From the NCBI RefSeq assembly GCF_029544075.1, contig NZ_JAJQJH010000003.1, positions 186,001 through 250,000 on the forward strand: a DNA stretch of 64,000 nucleotides. Reading direction: 5' to 3'. Below the pieces are notes generated by a model that saw only the letters and a list, made by a program, of their open reading frames with translations, did not search any database and had not been told where the DNA came from. Source of the stretch: Chromohalobacter canadensis (GTDB lineage Bacteria > Pseudomonadota > Gammaproteobacteria > Pseudomonadales > Halomonadaceae). This document shows positions 1-7,396 of this stretch, piece by piece (positions within the stretch are counted from its first letter, which is position 1; the number at the start of each line of letters is the position of its first letter). The position numbers and the translations under genes are program-made.

Positions 1-2
1 GC

Positions 3-587
3 ACGTCGAAGGCAGCGGAATGGATCAGCGGCGCACTGAACAGCACCCTCGGCGCCGTCGGCAGCGCGGACACCAACCCGTTCGCGCTGTCTCCCGTCCA
101 GGTGGACCACCTGATCGGGGGCTACCTGGGGCAAGTTGGCACTTGGGCGGCATCGTCCGGCGACGTGGCGTGGCGTGTAGCCACCGGCAAGGAGAGTCCG
201 GCGCAACACTGGTATGAATACCAGCCGGTGCGTCGCTTCTACCAGAACCTGGGAAACGAGGACCGTTACACCAAGTACGGCACGATCTTCTACGAAGGGC
301 TGCGCGAGGCAAGTCGCGCGTATTCGGACATGAAAGAGCTGCGCGAGATGAACCAGCTCGAGGAAGCGGCCGAACTGGCCGAGTCCAAGCGCGACATGCT
401 AGCCCTGCGCAAGCCGCTCAACCGTGCCCAGTCCCGGATGAATACCCTTAACAAGCGTATCGACCTGATTCGTAGATCAAACGTCGACGGCGAGCTCAAG
501 CGTCAGCGCATCGACCGCCTGCGTGCAATCAAGAATCAGATCCAGCAGACATTGGCCGGACGCATCACGCAGGCGCGCAGCAACTGA
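3..587 (+). CDS. Phage-type large polyvalent protein, C-terminal fragment (LPD38-like)
   Basis: The reading frame is open from the first base of the window, so the 5' end is missing; about 194 residues remain and it stops with TGA at 585-587. The segment NPFALSPVQVDHLIGGYLGQ near residues 26-45 of the visible part resembles the LPD38 domain found at the C-terminus of very large phage and mobile-element polyvalent proteins. After it come charged, probably coiled-coil residues rich in Glu, Arg and Lys (about residues 110-190). Family assignment is from remembered motif resemblance only. The function of such proteins is not well defined; they are thought to travel with phage DNA or internal virion proteins. 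It converges with the next gene with no gap, and a tRNA gene lies 1.3 kb downstream, which suggests the end of an integrated element. Confidence 0.6.
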   Translation, partial: TSKAAEWISGALNSTLGAVGSADTNPFALSPVQVDHLIGGYLGQVGTWAASSGDVAWRVATGKESPAQHWYEYQPVRRFYQNLGNEDRYTKYGTIFYEGLREASRAYSDMKELREMNQLEEAAELAESKRDMLALRKPLNRAQSRMNTLNKRIDLIRRSNVDGELKRQRIDRLRAIKNQIQQTLAGRITQARSN

Positions 588-809
588 TCAACGCCGAACG
601 GCGCCCACTCCCAGCAGGAAGAGGGCGCCGAACAGCAGCATAGGCACGTTGGCCAACAGCGCGATAATCAACACGAGCCCAGGGAGGCCGAGGTAGCTCA
701 CCATCAGCCAGCCTTGCACGTTCTGCCAATCCTTCGGCATGCCGATCATAACCAGTAGGCCGAGAATCGGCAGGATGAAGGCCAGGCCGAAAATGGTTCC
801 GGTATCCAT
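588..809 (-). CDS. Small two-helix membrane protein, unknown
   Basis: A 73-residue protein with two clear hydrophobic segments (about residues 5-24 and 37-68) separated by a polar loop containing PKDWQN, ending in Arg-Arg. ATG is preceded by GAGGTAAT at good spacing. It begins one base after the stop of the upstream lipoprotein gene, so the two are probably co-transcribed. It abuts the phage-type gene tail to tail. Small membrane proteins beside lipoproteins in phage elements can be spanins or holins, but nothing here proves that; function unknown. Confidence 0.55.
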   Translation of the reverse strand: MDTGTIFGLAFILPILGLLVMIGMPKDWQNVQGWLMVSYLGLPGLVLIIALLANVPMLLFGALFLLGVGAVRR

Positions 810-810
810 A

Positions 811-1407
811 TTACCTCAAGCCAAAGGCGTGGTAGGCGCGATTCAGTTGGGCGCGAAAATCGCTTTCGGTGAAGGCGCCCAGCTCGTCACAACTGATGCC
901 CTCGGTATAGGTGCCGACGAAACGCTTATCCGCTCGCTGCGAAAGCACCTGCAGGTCGGTGGTCGTCGCGCACTTCGCTGCGCCGTCAGGGACGAGAGAA
1001 GAATCTGCCGCCACCTGTGTCATACGACCTTTGCGGAATAGGTAGGTGACACGATGATCGCTGACGAATTCATAGCCATCGGAGTGCTCGGGAGGTAAGA
1101 AGCGCGAGCGCGACGTCAGGCGTTCGAAGAGCGCCGTCATAACGCGCGCATCGCCACTGCCATCCGACCAGCCAAAGCCATGCGACGTGCGTGTCGTACC
1201 ACCTTGCTCGCTGGCCTTTGTGTAGTCTTCATGTGCTTTTTCGGAAAAGCCTGACTGGTAAACGAAACCCTTTGGGGAAGGGATTTCCGAGACCGGATAG
1301 CCCGGTGCCAGAACGGCATCATTCTTATGTCGTGGTTGATCAGCGCCAGGTTGCATGCCTGCACACCCCGCCAACAAAGCAAGGCTGGCAATCGCCATCT
1401 TCTTCAT
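811..1407 (-). CDS. Predicted lipoprotein, unknown function
   Basis: A 198-residue protein that starts with a short lipoprotein signal (Lys-Lys, then IASLALLAGC; lipobox LAGC with Cys15), so it should be lipidated and attached to a membrane. The start ATG has AAGGGG upstream. The remainder is polar, without a motif I can name; two pairs of Cys residues occur in the C-terminal half. It is followed at one base by a small two-helix membrane protein. Because both lie between an LPD38-like gene and a tRNA, they may be cargo of a mobile element. Function not recognised. Confidence 0.65.
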   Translation of the reverse strand: MKKMAIASLALLAGCAGMQPGADQPRHKNDAVLAPGYPVSEIPSPKGFVYQSGFSEKAHEDYTKASEQGGTTRTSHGFGWSDGSGDARVMTALFERLTSRSRFLPPEHSDGYEFVSDHRVTYLFRKGRMTQVAADSSLVPDGAAKCATTTDLQVLSQRADKRFVGTYTEGISCDELGAFTESDFRAQLNRAYHAFGLR

Positions 1408-1493
1408 GTGTAGCCCCTTCTTAATGAGACGCCCCTCACTCTAGCGTGGAGCGAAGCGCACCGCGAGGGCCTGCCAAACGCAGAGGCGTCACA

Positions 1494-1745
1494 TCACTTG
1501 CCCAAGCTCTCGCCAACCAGCTCTAGGATGGCTTCGCGGTGCTGATCCCATACCGACTCGGGAATCTCATCAGCCAGGCGCGCAGGCATCTCGCCGCAGG
1601 TCTCCCATATTTCCTCGCATTCCGAGCGTGGCAGTCCGTAGGAAGCCTTTCTCATCCTGTAGCGTACATTGATCCTGACGAACAGGCCGCTTTCCAGGCG
1701 CTGGATGCCATAGCTGATACCTCGGAAGTGGATTGGGTCTGGCAT
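1494..1745 (-). CDS. Small acidic hypothetical protein
   Basis: An 83-residue ORF, basic in the N-terminal half (RINVRYRMRKASYG) and acidic in the C-terminal half, giving a typical soluble small protein. No signal peptide or membrane segment. The ribosome-binding site is weak (GCGAG), so the start could be elsewhere. Three copies of an 8-bp word lie 58-87 bp upstream. I do not recognise a family. It sits in the accessory stretch between the phage-type gene and tRNA-Ser. Confidence 0.45.
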   Translation of the reverse strand: MPDPIHFRGISYGIQRLESGLFVRINVRYRMRKASYGLPRSECEEIWETCGEMPARLADEIPESVWDQHREAILELVGESLGK

Positions 1746-1802
1746 GATTCGCTCGCACCTTGGTCTGAAAACAAGCGTTTATGCACCGGGACGGCGAATA
1801 TT

Positions 1803-1832
1803 CTATAACGGGGATCGTTATAGACGTTATAG
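1803..1832. repeat. Triple 8-bp repeat (one inverted, two direct)
   Basis: CTATAACG at 1803-1810 is followed by its perfect reverse complement CGTTATAG at 1816-1823 and again at 1825-1832. The direct copies have a 9-bp period. The cluster sits between the tRNA-Ser terminator and the small minus-strand gene, where an operator for that gene would lie. Regulatory role is inferred. Confidence 0.45.
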
Positions 1833-1861
1833 GAAGCGGGGATTTTGAGAGGCGGGAACGA

Positions 1862-1895
1862 AAAAGGGAACCAGCTAAGTAGCTGATTCCCTTTT
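1862..1895 (-). terminator. Terminator of tRNA-Ser
   Basis: AAAAGGGAA at 1862-1870 pairs with TTCCCTTTT at 1887-1895, with an inner AGCT/AGCT stem. Read on the minus strand it ends in a T-run. It lies immediately after the 3' end of the tRNA. Confidence 0.7.
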
Positions 1896-1901
1896 AGAAT
1901 T

Positions 1902-1991
1902 TGGCGGAGGGACAGGGATTCGAACCCTGGGAAGGCGCAAACCTTCGCCGGTTTTCAAGACCGGTGCATTCAACCGCTCTGCCATCCCTCC
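1902..1991 (-). tRNA. tRNA-Ser (UGA anticodon)
   Basis: On the minus strand a 90-nt class II tRNA can be folded. The acceptor stem GGAGGGA (complement of 1985-1991) pairs with TCCCTCC, followed by discriminator G and an encoded CCA (1902-1904). The anticodon loop reads CTTGAAA, giving anticodon TGA, and the T-arm GGTTCGAATCC is canonical. A long variable arm (GCGAAGGTTTGCGCCTTC-like) is typical of serine tRNAs. A promoter lies upstream and a terminator downstream. The 3' end faces the phage-like genes, a common arrangement for integration at tRNA genes. Confidence 0.95.
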
Positions 1992-2006
1992 GGCTTACGG
2001 CGGTGT

Positions 2007-2034
2007 ATACTACCAGTATTCATTGAGTCGTCAA
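2007..2034 (-). promoter_or_regulatory. Sigma-70-like promoter of tRNA-Ser
   Basis: Minus strand: TTGACG (complement of 2029-2034), 16-bp spacer, TAGTAT (complement of 2007-2012). The -10 box lies 15 nt before the tRNA 5' end. Confidence 0.6.
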
Positions 2035-2161
2035 GACTTTTTGTGCTTTCAATGAGTTAAAACAACGGTAGGGCGTTGAATATCCATCTTGCAGTGGGAA
2101 CTCAAGCGGGGCATCCTAGGTCTTACCTTATGTTTTCAGCGCCACCGAGGAGAGAAATCCC

Positions 2162-2833
2162 ATGGCACACCGTACTTCTCAGATTGCCGGTCAGCAGACG
2201 CGATCGGAAATCAGTACTAACAAGGTGTTGCGTAACACCTATATGCTCCTGGCCATGACGCTGTTGTTCTCCGCTGTGACGGCGGGAACCGCGATGGCCA
2301 TGGGCATCGGGCAGATGAATATCTTCATCTTCCTGATTGGCGCCTACGGCTTGATGTTCCTGGTTCACAAGACCGCGAATTCGGCGGCGGGCATCTTGTC
2401 GATTTTTGCGTTCACAGGCTTCATGGGATTCACGTTGGGGCCGATGTTGAGCCTTTACCTGTCATTGCCCAATGGGCCGCAACTGGTGATGACTGCACTG
2501 GGAATGACGGGGGCGACTTTCATCGGGCTGTCGGCCGTGGCCTTGATTACCCGCAAGGATTTCAGCTTCCTGGGTAACTTCATGATCGCCGGGGCGATCG
2601 TGTTGGTACTGGCGATGGTCGCGGCGATGATCTTTAACATTACCGCGCTGGCGTTGGCCGTCTCCGCTGGCTTCGTGCTGTTTTCATCGGCTGCGATACT
2701 GTACCAGACCAGCGAGATCATCCATCGCGCAGGGGAAACCAACTACATCTTGGCGACCATCACCCTGTTCGTATCGATCTACAACCTGTTCGTTAGTCTG
2801 TTGTCCCTTCTGGGCTTCATGTCCAACGATTGA
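2162..2833 (+). CDS. yccA: Bax inhibitor-1/YccA family membrane protein
   Basis: A 223-residue protein of about seven hydrophobic segments after a short polar N-terminus, the size and layout of bacterial YccA/TMBIM proteins. In E. coli YccA binds the membrane protease FtsH and restrains its degradation of jammed SecY; that role is known for the family and inferred here. The ATG has GAGGAGAG upstream. It is monocistronic: a strong hairpin terminator follows 34 bp after the stop. The position next to tRNA-Ser carries no functional message. Confidence 0.85.
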   Translation: MAHRTSQIAGQQTRSEISTNKVLRNTYMLLAMTLLFSAVTAGTAMAMGIGQMNIFIFLIGAYGLMFLVHKTANSAAGILSIFAFTGFMGFTLGPMLSLYLSLPNGPQLVMTALGMTGATFIGLSAVALITRKDFSFLGNFMIAGAIVLVLAMVAAMIFNITALALAVSAGFVLFSSAAILYQTSEIIHRAGETNYILATITLFVSIYNLFVSLLSLLGFMSND

Positions 2834-2866
2834 TCCGACACGTGGCGCTGCGGCGCCTGTTTGTCG

Positions 2867-2898
2867 AAGGCCCGCACCCCGAGAGGTGCGGGCCTTTT
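2867..2898 (+). terminator. Terminator of yccA
   Basis: A 12-bp perfect stem (AAGGCCCGCACC at 2867-2878 with GGTGCGGGCCTT at 2885-2896) with a 6-nt loop and a short T-run. Confidence 0.8.
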
Positions 2899-2911
2899 GT
2901 GTAGGGAGGGT

Positions 2912-3196
2912 TTATCCTCTCCAAAATTGCAGCAGGGGCTCGGCAAGCCCGTGCCAGCGGGTATAGAAGATCGCGCGTCGGCGAGCATTGGCGAGATCCT
3001 CGGTGTCATATATGTCATGACGAAGGTGCAGGTCATGACGAAGGAGTGCCAGACAGCCTATCTCGCAATGAGGCCTTGGACCTGAGGTAGTCGCTCGGTC
3101 GCAGTGGGTGCTCGACAGCGTGGCTGAAACGTCCTTGTCGGCCGTCTTCAGCGTCGCTGGCGAGCGCTTGGTCGGGGAAAGCAGGGCAACGGTCAT
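2912..3196 (-). CDS. Small orphan protein with repeated LRHD
   Basis: A 94-residue ORF. I chose ATG at 3196 because GGAGG stands 8 nt upstream; an in-frame upstream start at 3211 lacks this. The middle contains LRHD twice in ten residues, encoded by a perfect 13-bp direct repeat (3014-3026 and 3032-3044). The C-terminus is aromatic and basic (RRRAIFYTRWHG, LLQFWRG). This vaguely recalls small DUF1127/YjiS-type proteins but does not match them convincingly. No signal or membrane segment. Function unknown; whether it is expressed rests mainly on the ribosome-binding site. Confidence 0.4.
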   Translation of the reverse strand: MTVALLSPTKRSPATLKTADKDVSATLSSTHCDRATTSGPRPHCEIGCLALLRHDLHLRHDIYDTEDLANARRRAIFYTRWHGLAEPLLQFWRG

Positions 3197-3341
3197 GATC
3201 GTAACCTCCACGAATCAGTGGGTGTGCCGGTACATTACGACACATACACTTTCAATTTAGCCGGATTTCGTAACGGCTAAAGAAGATTCGCACAAACCGT
3301 GACGGCGCTCATATTAGCCGCTTCCCGTTGCGGTACGGCAT

Positions 3342-3366
3342 AAAAAAAGCCGCCTGAGAAGGCGGC
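3342..3366 (-). terminator. Orphan intrinsic terminator, minus strand
   Basis: GCCGCC (3349-3354) and GGCGGC (3361-3366) form a stem with a 6-nt loop; on the minus strand it is followed by seven T residues (3342-3348). Confidence 0.8.
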
Positions 3367-3427
3367 CAAGGTTGGGGATATCAACAGATCGTATCGCTAG
3401 CTAAGGACGTGCTATACGTTAGCTTGT
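3342..3427 (-). ncRNA. Candidate small RNA, about 85 nt
   Basis: Transcription starting about 5-10 nt after the -10 box at 3432-3437 would give an RNA of about 85 nt on the minus strand, ending at an intrinsic terminator with seven T residues. No protein gene on this strand lies between the promoter and terminator, and the next gene on the right (tusD) is on the other strand, so the terminator has no other owner. No Rho-independent read-through or ORF of note is seen inside. I do not recognise it as Spot 42, RsmY/Z, CrcZ or PrrF. Existence is inferred from signals alone. Confidence 0.55.
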
Positions 3428-3431
3428 TAAA

Positions 3432-3460
3432 AATATACTCGCTAACATGATTGGCGTCAA
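3432..3460 (-). promoter_or_regulatory. Near-consensus sigma-70 promoter for the small RNA
   Basis: Minus strand: TTGACG (complement of 3455-3460), exactly 17-bp spacer, TATATT (complement of 3432-3437). Confidence 0.65.
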
Positions 3461-3562
3461 TGATCGTTTGATGCCATGCCGCGTGCCTATCCATTATTTG
3501 CCTGACCTCGCTACGTCGAGGACAATCGCGTCATTCAACACGTCCGTGATGGGAGACTCTCG

Positions 3563-3955
3563 ATGCGTTACGCGTTACTCGTACTGGGGGGCCCGTACAG
3601 CGATCAGGCAGCGCACTCCGCCTTGCGTTTCGCGCATGCCGCCATTGCGCGGGGGCATAGCGTCGATACCGTGTTCTTCTATCACGACGGGGTTCACAAC
3701 GCCGCACACCTCGCGGCGCCGCCGCAGGATGAACCGCACCTTGTCGATGCCTGGCGCGACTTGCAGCGTATGCATGGAACCGCCTTGCAGGTCTGTGTGG
3801 CGGCGGCGCTGCGTCGTGGCTTGCTCGATGCCCGTGAGGCCGAGCGTCATGGCAAGAGCGGGGCGAGTCTCGAGCCTCCCTTCGAGTTGACGGGGCTGGG
3901 GCAGTTACTCGACATCAGCCAGACGCACGAGCGGCTGATTACCTTCGCGCCCTGA
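3563..3955 (+). CDS. tusD: Sulfurtransferase TusD
   Basis: A 130-residue DsrE-like protein. With TusB and TusC it forms the heterohexamer that takes persulfide sulfur from TusA and passes it to TusE, for MnmA to make 2-thiouridine at the tRNA wobble base. The active cysteine is seen in LQVCVAAALRRG at residue 78, the same number as in E. coli TusD. First gene of a tusDCBE run on the plus strand; the upstream 360 bp holds a divergent small-RNA candidate. Confidence 0.93.
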   Translation: MRYALLVLGGPYSDQAAHSALRFAHAAIARGHSVDTVFFYHDGVHNAAHLAAPPQDEPHLVDAWRDLQRMHGTALQVCVAAALRRGLLDAREAERHGKSGASLEPPFELTGLGQLLDISQTHERLITFAP

Positions 3956-3991
3956 ATTTGGCGTTTCTCATTTATGTCACGGGGAGCTGTC

Positions 3992-4372
3992 ATGTCCGAG
4001 ATAACCGAGGTACCGCACGGCGATCTTCTGGTGATGTTGCGCCATGCGCCGCACGGCGGTTTATGGCTACGCGAGGCTCTCGATCTAGCATTGGTGGGTG
4101 CGGCTTTCGGCCAGTCCGTCTCGTTGTTGCTGATGGGGGACGGCGTCTGGGCATTGCTCCAGGGACAAGGCCCGGGCCCGCTGGGACAGAAGGGCTCCCA
4201 CAGCACCTTCGAGATGCTGGAGATGTATGATATAGAGCGTTTGTATATCGATTCCGACTCGCTCGAGGAGCGTGGTTTAATCCGCGACGATCTGCTCTTG
4301 CCGGTGATTGAAGTTCCGACGTCGGAACTCTCGACGGTGCTTGCCGGCCACCGCCAAATCTTCAATTTCTGA
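3992..4372 (+). CDS. tusC: Sulfurtransferase complex subunit TusC
   Basis: A 126-residue DsrF-like subunit of the TusBCD complex. I place the start at ATG 3992, preceded by GGGGAG, giving a protein beginning MSEITEVPHG; the longer in-frame start at 3974 has no such site. Conserved DsrE/F fold features are the N-terminal strand LLVMLRHAPHG and the SVSLLLMGDGVWAL block. It sits 36 bp after tusD and 53 bp before tusB in the same operon. Confidence 0.9.
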   Translation: MSEITEVPHGDLLVMLRHAPHGGLWLREALDLALVGAAFGQSVSLLLMGDGVWALLQGQGPGPLGQKGSHSTFEMLEMYDIERLYIDSDSLEERGLIRDDLLLPVIEVPTSELSTVLAGHRQIFNF

Positions 4373-4425
4373 ACGCTGCCCGTACTGAACGCCAGTTGGA
4401 TAGCGCTGTTAGGAGACACCTGCGA

Positions 4426-4716
4426 ATGTTGTTGCACTTGCTCAATCGTGCCCCGAGTTCGAGTTCCGTTCATCAGGACGTATTGCGCGCGATGGGGGAG
4501 GAAGATGCGTTGATGCTGATCGAAGATGGCGTGTTTGGCGCGGTAAGTGCACAGGTACAACATTTTCCCGGACTGGAAGGGCGCTTGTTCGCCCTGCGCG
4601 AGGATCTGGAGTCGCGCGGTCTGGCGGGGCGCTGCGATGCGCGCGTGATCATCGTCGACATGGATGGTTTCGTCGCCTTGACTGAGGACGCACAACGCAC
4701 GGTGAGCTGGTTCTGA
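4426..4716 (+). CDS. tusB: Sulfurtransferase complex subunit TusB
   Basis: A 96-residue DsrH-like protein beginning MLLHLLNRAP, a typical TusB start, with TAGGAGAC upstream of ATG 4426; the in-frame ATG 30 nt earlier has no site. The LMLIEDGVFGAV segment is characteristic of DsrH/TusB. It is the third subunit of the TusBCD relay. The stop overlaps the start of tusE (TGATG), suggesting translational coupling. Confidence 0.9.
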   Translation: MLLHLLNRAPSSSSVHQDVLRAMGEEDALMLIEDGVFGAVSAQVQHFPGLEGRLFALREDLESRGLAGRCDARVIIVDMDGFVALTEDAQRTVSWF

Positions 4717-5069
4717 TGGCGACCACACAAGCGACACGTTATATCACGGTGGAAGATCGAGAAATCGGGCTCGACCCCGAGGGGTTCGTGGTCGATATGA
4801 CGGCCTGGACGCCGGCTGTCGCCGAGGCGCTGGCCGCCGAGGAAGGCCGAGAACTGACGCCTGAACATTGGGAAGTTCTCGAGGTGTTGCGGGCTTTCTA
4901 TGCGCGTTACGAAAACGCCCCGGCGATGCGGCCCTTGGTCAAGGCCGTCAGCCAGGCGCTGGGGCCCGATAAAGGGCGCTCCCTGCACTTGATGCGGTTG
5001 TTCCCCGATAGCCCGGCCAAGGTGGGCGCGCGCCTGGCGGGATTGCCCAAACCAACCAACTGTCTTTAA
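4716..5069 (+). CDS. tusE: Sulfur relay acceptor TusE (DsrC family)
   Basis: A 117-residue DsrC/TusE protein, the final sulfur carrier that interacts with MnmA and tRNA. The C-terminal arm ends GLPKPTNCL, with the conserved penultimate Cys116. The second upstream cysteine found in true DsrC of sulfur oxidisers and sulfate reducers is absent, as expected for a TusE serving tRNA thiolation. The family core LTPEHWEVLEVLRAFY is present. It overlaps tusB and ends the tus run. Confidence 0.93.
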   Translation: MATTQATRYITVEDREIGLDPEGFVVDMTAWTPAVAEALAAEEGRELTPEHWEVLEVLRAFYARYENAPAMRPLVKAVSQALGPDKGRSLHLMRLFPDSPAKVGARLAGLPKPTNCL

Positions 5070-5115
5070 GAACTGTCTTTAAAGACTGTCTTGAAGCATT
5101 ACCTCTAGGCCTTCG

Positions 5116-5670
5116 ATGAACTTTCTTGCACATGCCTGGCTGGCACGTGGCGGCAACGACGCTTTCCTGTACGGTAACTTGATCGCCGATGGTGTCAAAG
5201 GCGATCCTGACGGCGATTGGGCGGCGGATATCGCGCGGGGTATTCGTCATCATCGCCGCGTGGATGCCTGGGTTGACGACCATGCCGTGATCCGTGGCGT
5301 GCGAGAGCGCGCGCCACGCCCTCAGCGGCGTGTGGTGGGTATCGCGCTGGACCTGGTGTGGGATCACTTCGTGGCGCGCGATCACGCCGATGCCGCCTTG
5401 ATCGCGCGTTGCTACCGAGTTCTGGGGAAACAAGGTTCGGCCCCGAATCGCCTGGCGCCGATGATTCCCGCCCTGATCGAAGATGATTGGTTGAGTCGTT
5501 ACGCTGATTTCGACTTTACTTGCCAAGCGATCGCGGGCCTCGGGCGTCGCTTGAGCGGACCCAATCGCCTGGCCGAGCTGGTGCCTTGGTTGCGCACCGA
5601 CTACCCCGCACTAGAGCACGACTTCCATGTCCTCTGGCCGGCGCTCAATAAAGCGTTGAGCGCTGACTAG
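5116..5670 (+). CDS. acpH: ACP phosphodiesterase
   Basis: A 184-residue protein starting MNFLAHAWLA, the hallmark N-terminus of AcpH, with the metal-binding HD-like residues in GNLIADGVKGD, GIRHHRRVDAWVDDH and DLVWDHF. AcpH removes the 4'-phosphopantetheine arm from acyl carrier protein. Length fits the family (about 190). It lies 46 bp after tusE on the same strand and may be read from the tus promoter. It converges with moeA. Confidence 0.9.
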   Translation: MNFLAHAWLARGGNDAFLYGNLIADGVKGDPDGDWAADIARGIRHHRRVDAWVDDHAVIRGVRERAPRPQRRVVGIALDLVWDHFVARDHADAALIARCYRVLGKQGSAPNRLAPMIPALIEDDWLSRYADFDFTCQAIAGLGRRLSGPNRLAELVPWLRTDYPALEHDFHVLWPALNKALSAD

Positions 5671-5688
5671 GCCTCGTTTTCAGTGGTA

Positions 5689-6879
5689 TTAATCCGTTAG
5701 CCATAAGCATTCCACACGCCCGCCCTCGTTGAGGGTGGTGTGTTCGGGTACGACCGCCAGGGCATCGGCCTCGAGGCAGGAGGACAGCACGGCCGAGTTC
5801 TGATCGGCGAAGGCGTGGGCGACGATGCCTTCGACGGTGAATTCGAGCCCCACGCGCATGTAGTGGCGACGTGCTTGCGTGTGCGTGGTGAAGGCTGCAC
5901 GCGCCCACAGGCGGGGTAGCATGGCCATGCGTGGGCAACCCAGCAGGGCTCCCATGAGGGGGCGGAGATATACCCAGGCGCCGACAAAGCAGGACACGGG
6001 GTTTCCGGGTAGGCCTACTAACCGCGCCTGACCGATGCGTCCCAGCGCCAGGGGCTTGCCGGGGCGCATGGCCAACTGCCAGAGATCTAGCTGACCCAGT
6101 GATTCCAGCGCGTGCTTGACGTGGTCTTCTTCGCCGACGCTTACGCCACCAGTGGTGACGATGACATCGGCGCGTTCGGAGGCCTCGCGCAGGAGACGTT
6201 GGGTTGTCGCGAAATCGTCGGCGACGTGCTTACGCATGACCAGCTCGGCGCCGAAACGTTCGAGCAGGCGTGACAGCATGGGGCGGTTGGAGTTGTGGAT
6301 CTGTCCCGGCGCGAGCGATTGACCGGGCTCGATGATTTCATCACCGGTGGAGAGTAGCGCCACGCGTGGGCGACGATACACCCCGACCTGAGTGATGCCC
6401 TGGCCGGCCAGATGCCCCAAAGCGGCCGCCTCGAGCCGGGTACCTGCTTCCAGGAGTGGGGTGTCGGCTCGTACGTCGCGCCCACGGCGGCGAACGTTAT
6501 CGCCCAGCGTGATGTCGCCGGGAATATAAGCCTGGGCGTCTTGCGCTTCCACGCGCTCTTGCATGATCACTGTGTCGGCGCCCGGCGGAATTTCACCGCC
6601 GGTGAAGATACGTGCGCAGGTGCCCGGTGCGAGCGAATCGGGCGCGTGGCCGGCGGCGATGCGCTGGCTGATGGGCAACCACTGGCCGGCATCGGCCTGG
6701 CGCAGTGCATAGCCATCCATGGCGCTGTTGTCGGCGGGCGGTACGTCAAGGCGGGCGGTGACCGATTCTGCCAGCACGCGGCCCGCCGCTGCCTCGCAAT
6801 CGATTCGTTCGACCTCTCCCGCCTTCACGTCCTTCAGCAGTGCCTCCAGCGCGCTTTCGACGCTTTGTAACTCAGCCAT
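5689..6879 (-). CDS. moeA: Molybdopterin molybdenumtransferase MoeA
   Basis: A 396-residue enzyme that inserts molybdate into adenylylated molybdopterin. Typical MoeA marks are PADNSAMDGYALR (residues 48-60), FTGGEIPPGAD (92-102) and TTGGVSVGEED (242-252), the last belonging to the MPT-binding domain, followed by the C-terminal beta-barrel domain. It overlaps moaB by 8 bp at its start, so the two are coupled. The product would serve the Mo/W-dependent formate dehydrogenase encoded just to the right. Confidence 0.95.
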   Translation of the reverse strand: MAELQSVESALEALLKDVKAGEVERIDCEAAAGRVLAESVTARLDVPPADNSAMDGYALRQADAGQWLPISQRIAAGHAPDSLAPGTCARIFTGGEIPPGADTVIMQERVEAQDAQAYIPGDITLGDNVRRRGRDVRADTPLLEAGTRLEAAALGHLAGQGITQVGVYRRPRVALLSTGDEIIEPGQSLAPGQIHNSNRPMLSRLLERFGAELVMRKHVADDFATTQRLLREASERADVIVTTGGVSVGEEDHVKHALESLGQLDLWQLAMRPGKPLALGRIGQARLVGLPGNPVSCFVGAWVYLRPLMGALLGCPRMAMLPRLWARAAFTTHTQARRHYMRVGLEFTVEGIVAHAFADQNSAVLSSCLEADALAVVPEHTTLNEGGRVECLWLTD

Positions 6880-7396
6880 GCTGACCTCTCCCGGGGATCA
6901 CGAGATTGGCAAAGTTGCAGGGTTTGTGACGGCTATCGAGCTGTTCGTGAAGGATGCCGTCCCAGGCGGTACGACATGCCCCGGTGGAGCCGGGGAGGCA
7001 GAACACCACGGTGGCGTTGGCTAGGCCGCCGAGGCAGCGGCTCTGCACGGTGGAGCTGCCGATTTCCTGCCACGAGAGATGGCGAAACAGTTCACCGAAA
7101 CCTTCTATGTGCTTGTCGAGCAACACCTCGACCGCCTCGGGGGTGGAGTCACGTCCGGTGAAGCCCGTTCCGCCGGTGGTGACGATGACCTGCACCGCCT
7201 CATCGGCAATCCATTGGGCGACGACCGCTCGGATACGATAGACGTCATCCGCGACGATACGCTTTTCGACCAGCTCGTGGCCGTCGCTCTTGAGGCGTTC
7301 GACCAGGGCATCGCCGGACCGGTCGGTCGCTTCGGTGCGTGTGTCGGAGACGGTCAGCACTGCGATCTTGAGAGGAATGAAGGCGGCCTCGCTCAT
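6872..7396 (-). CDS. moaB: Molybdenum cofactor biosynthesis protein MoaB
   Basis: A 174-residue MogA/MoaB-family protein that adenylylates molybdopterin or supports that step. It has VSDTR (16-20), and the MPT-binding TTGGTGFTGRD at 73-83. I start it at ATG 7396, which overlaps the stop of the upstream DUF1244 gene by ATGA; the ORF extends 29 codons further without a supporting site. Co-transcribed with moeA. Confidence 0.92.
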   Translation of the reverse strand: MSEAAFIPLKIAVLTVSDTRTEATDRSGDALVERLKSDGHELVEKRIVADDVYRIRAVVAQWIADEAVQVIVTTGGTGFTGRDSTPEAVEVLLDKHIEGFGELFRHLSWQEIGSSTVQSRCLGGLANATVVFCLPGSTGACRTAWDGILHEQLDSRHKPCNFANLVIPGRGQHG

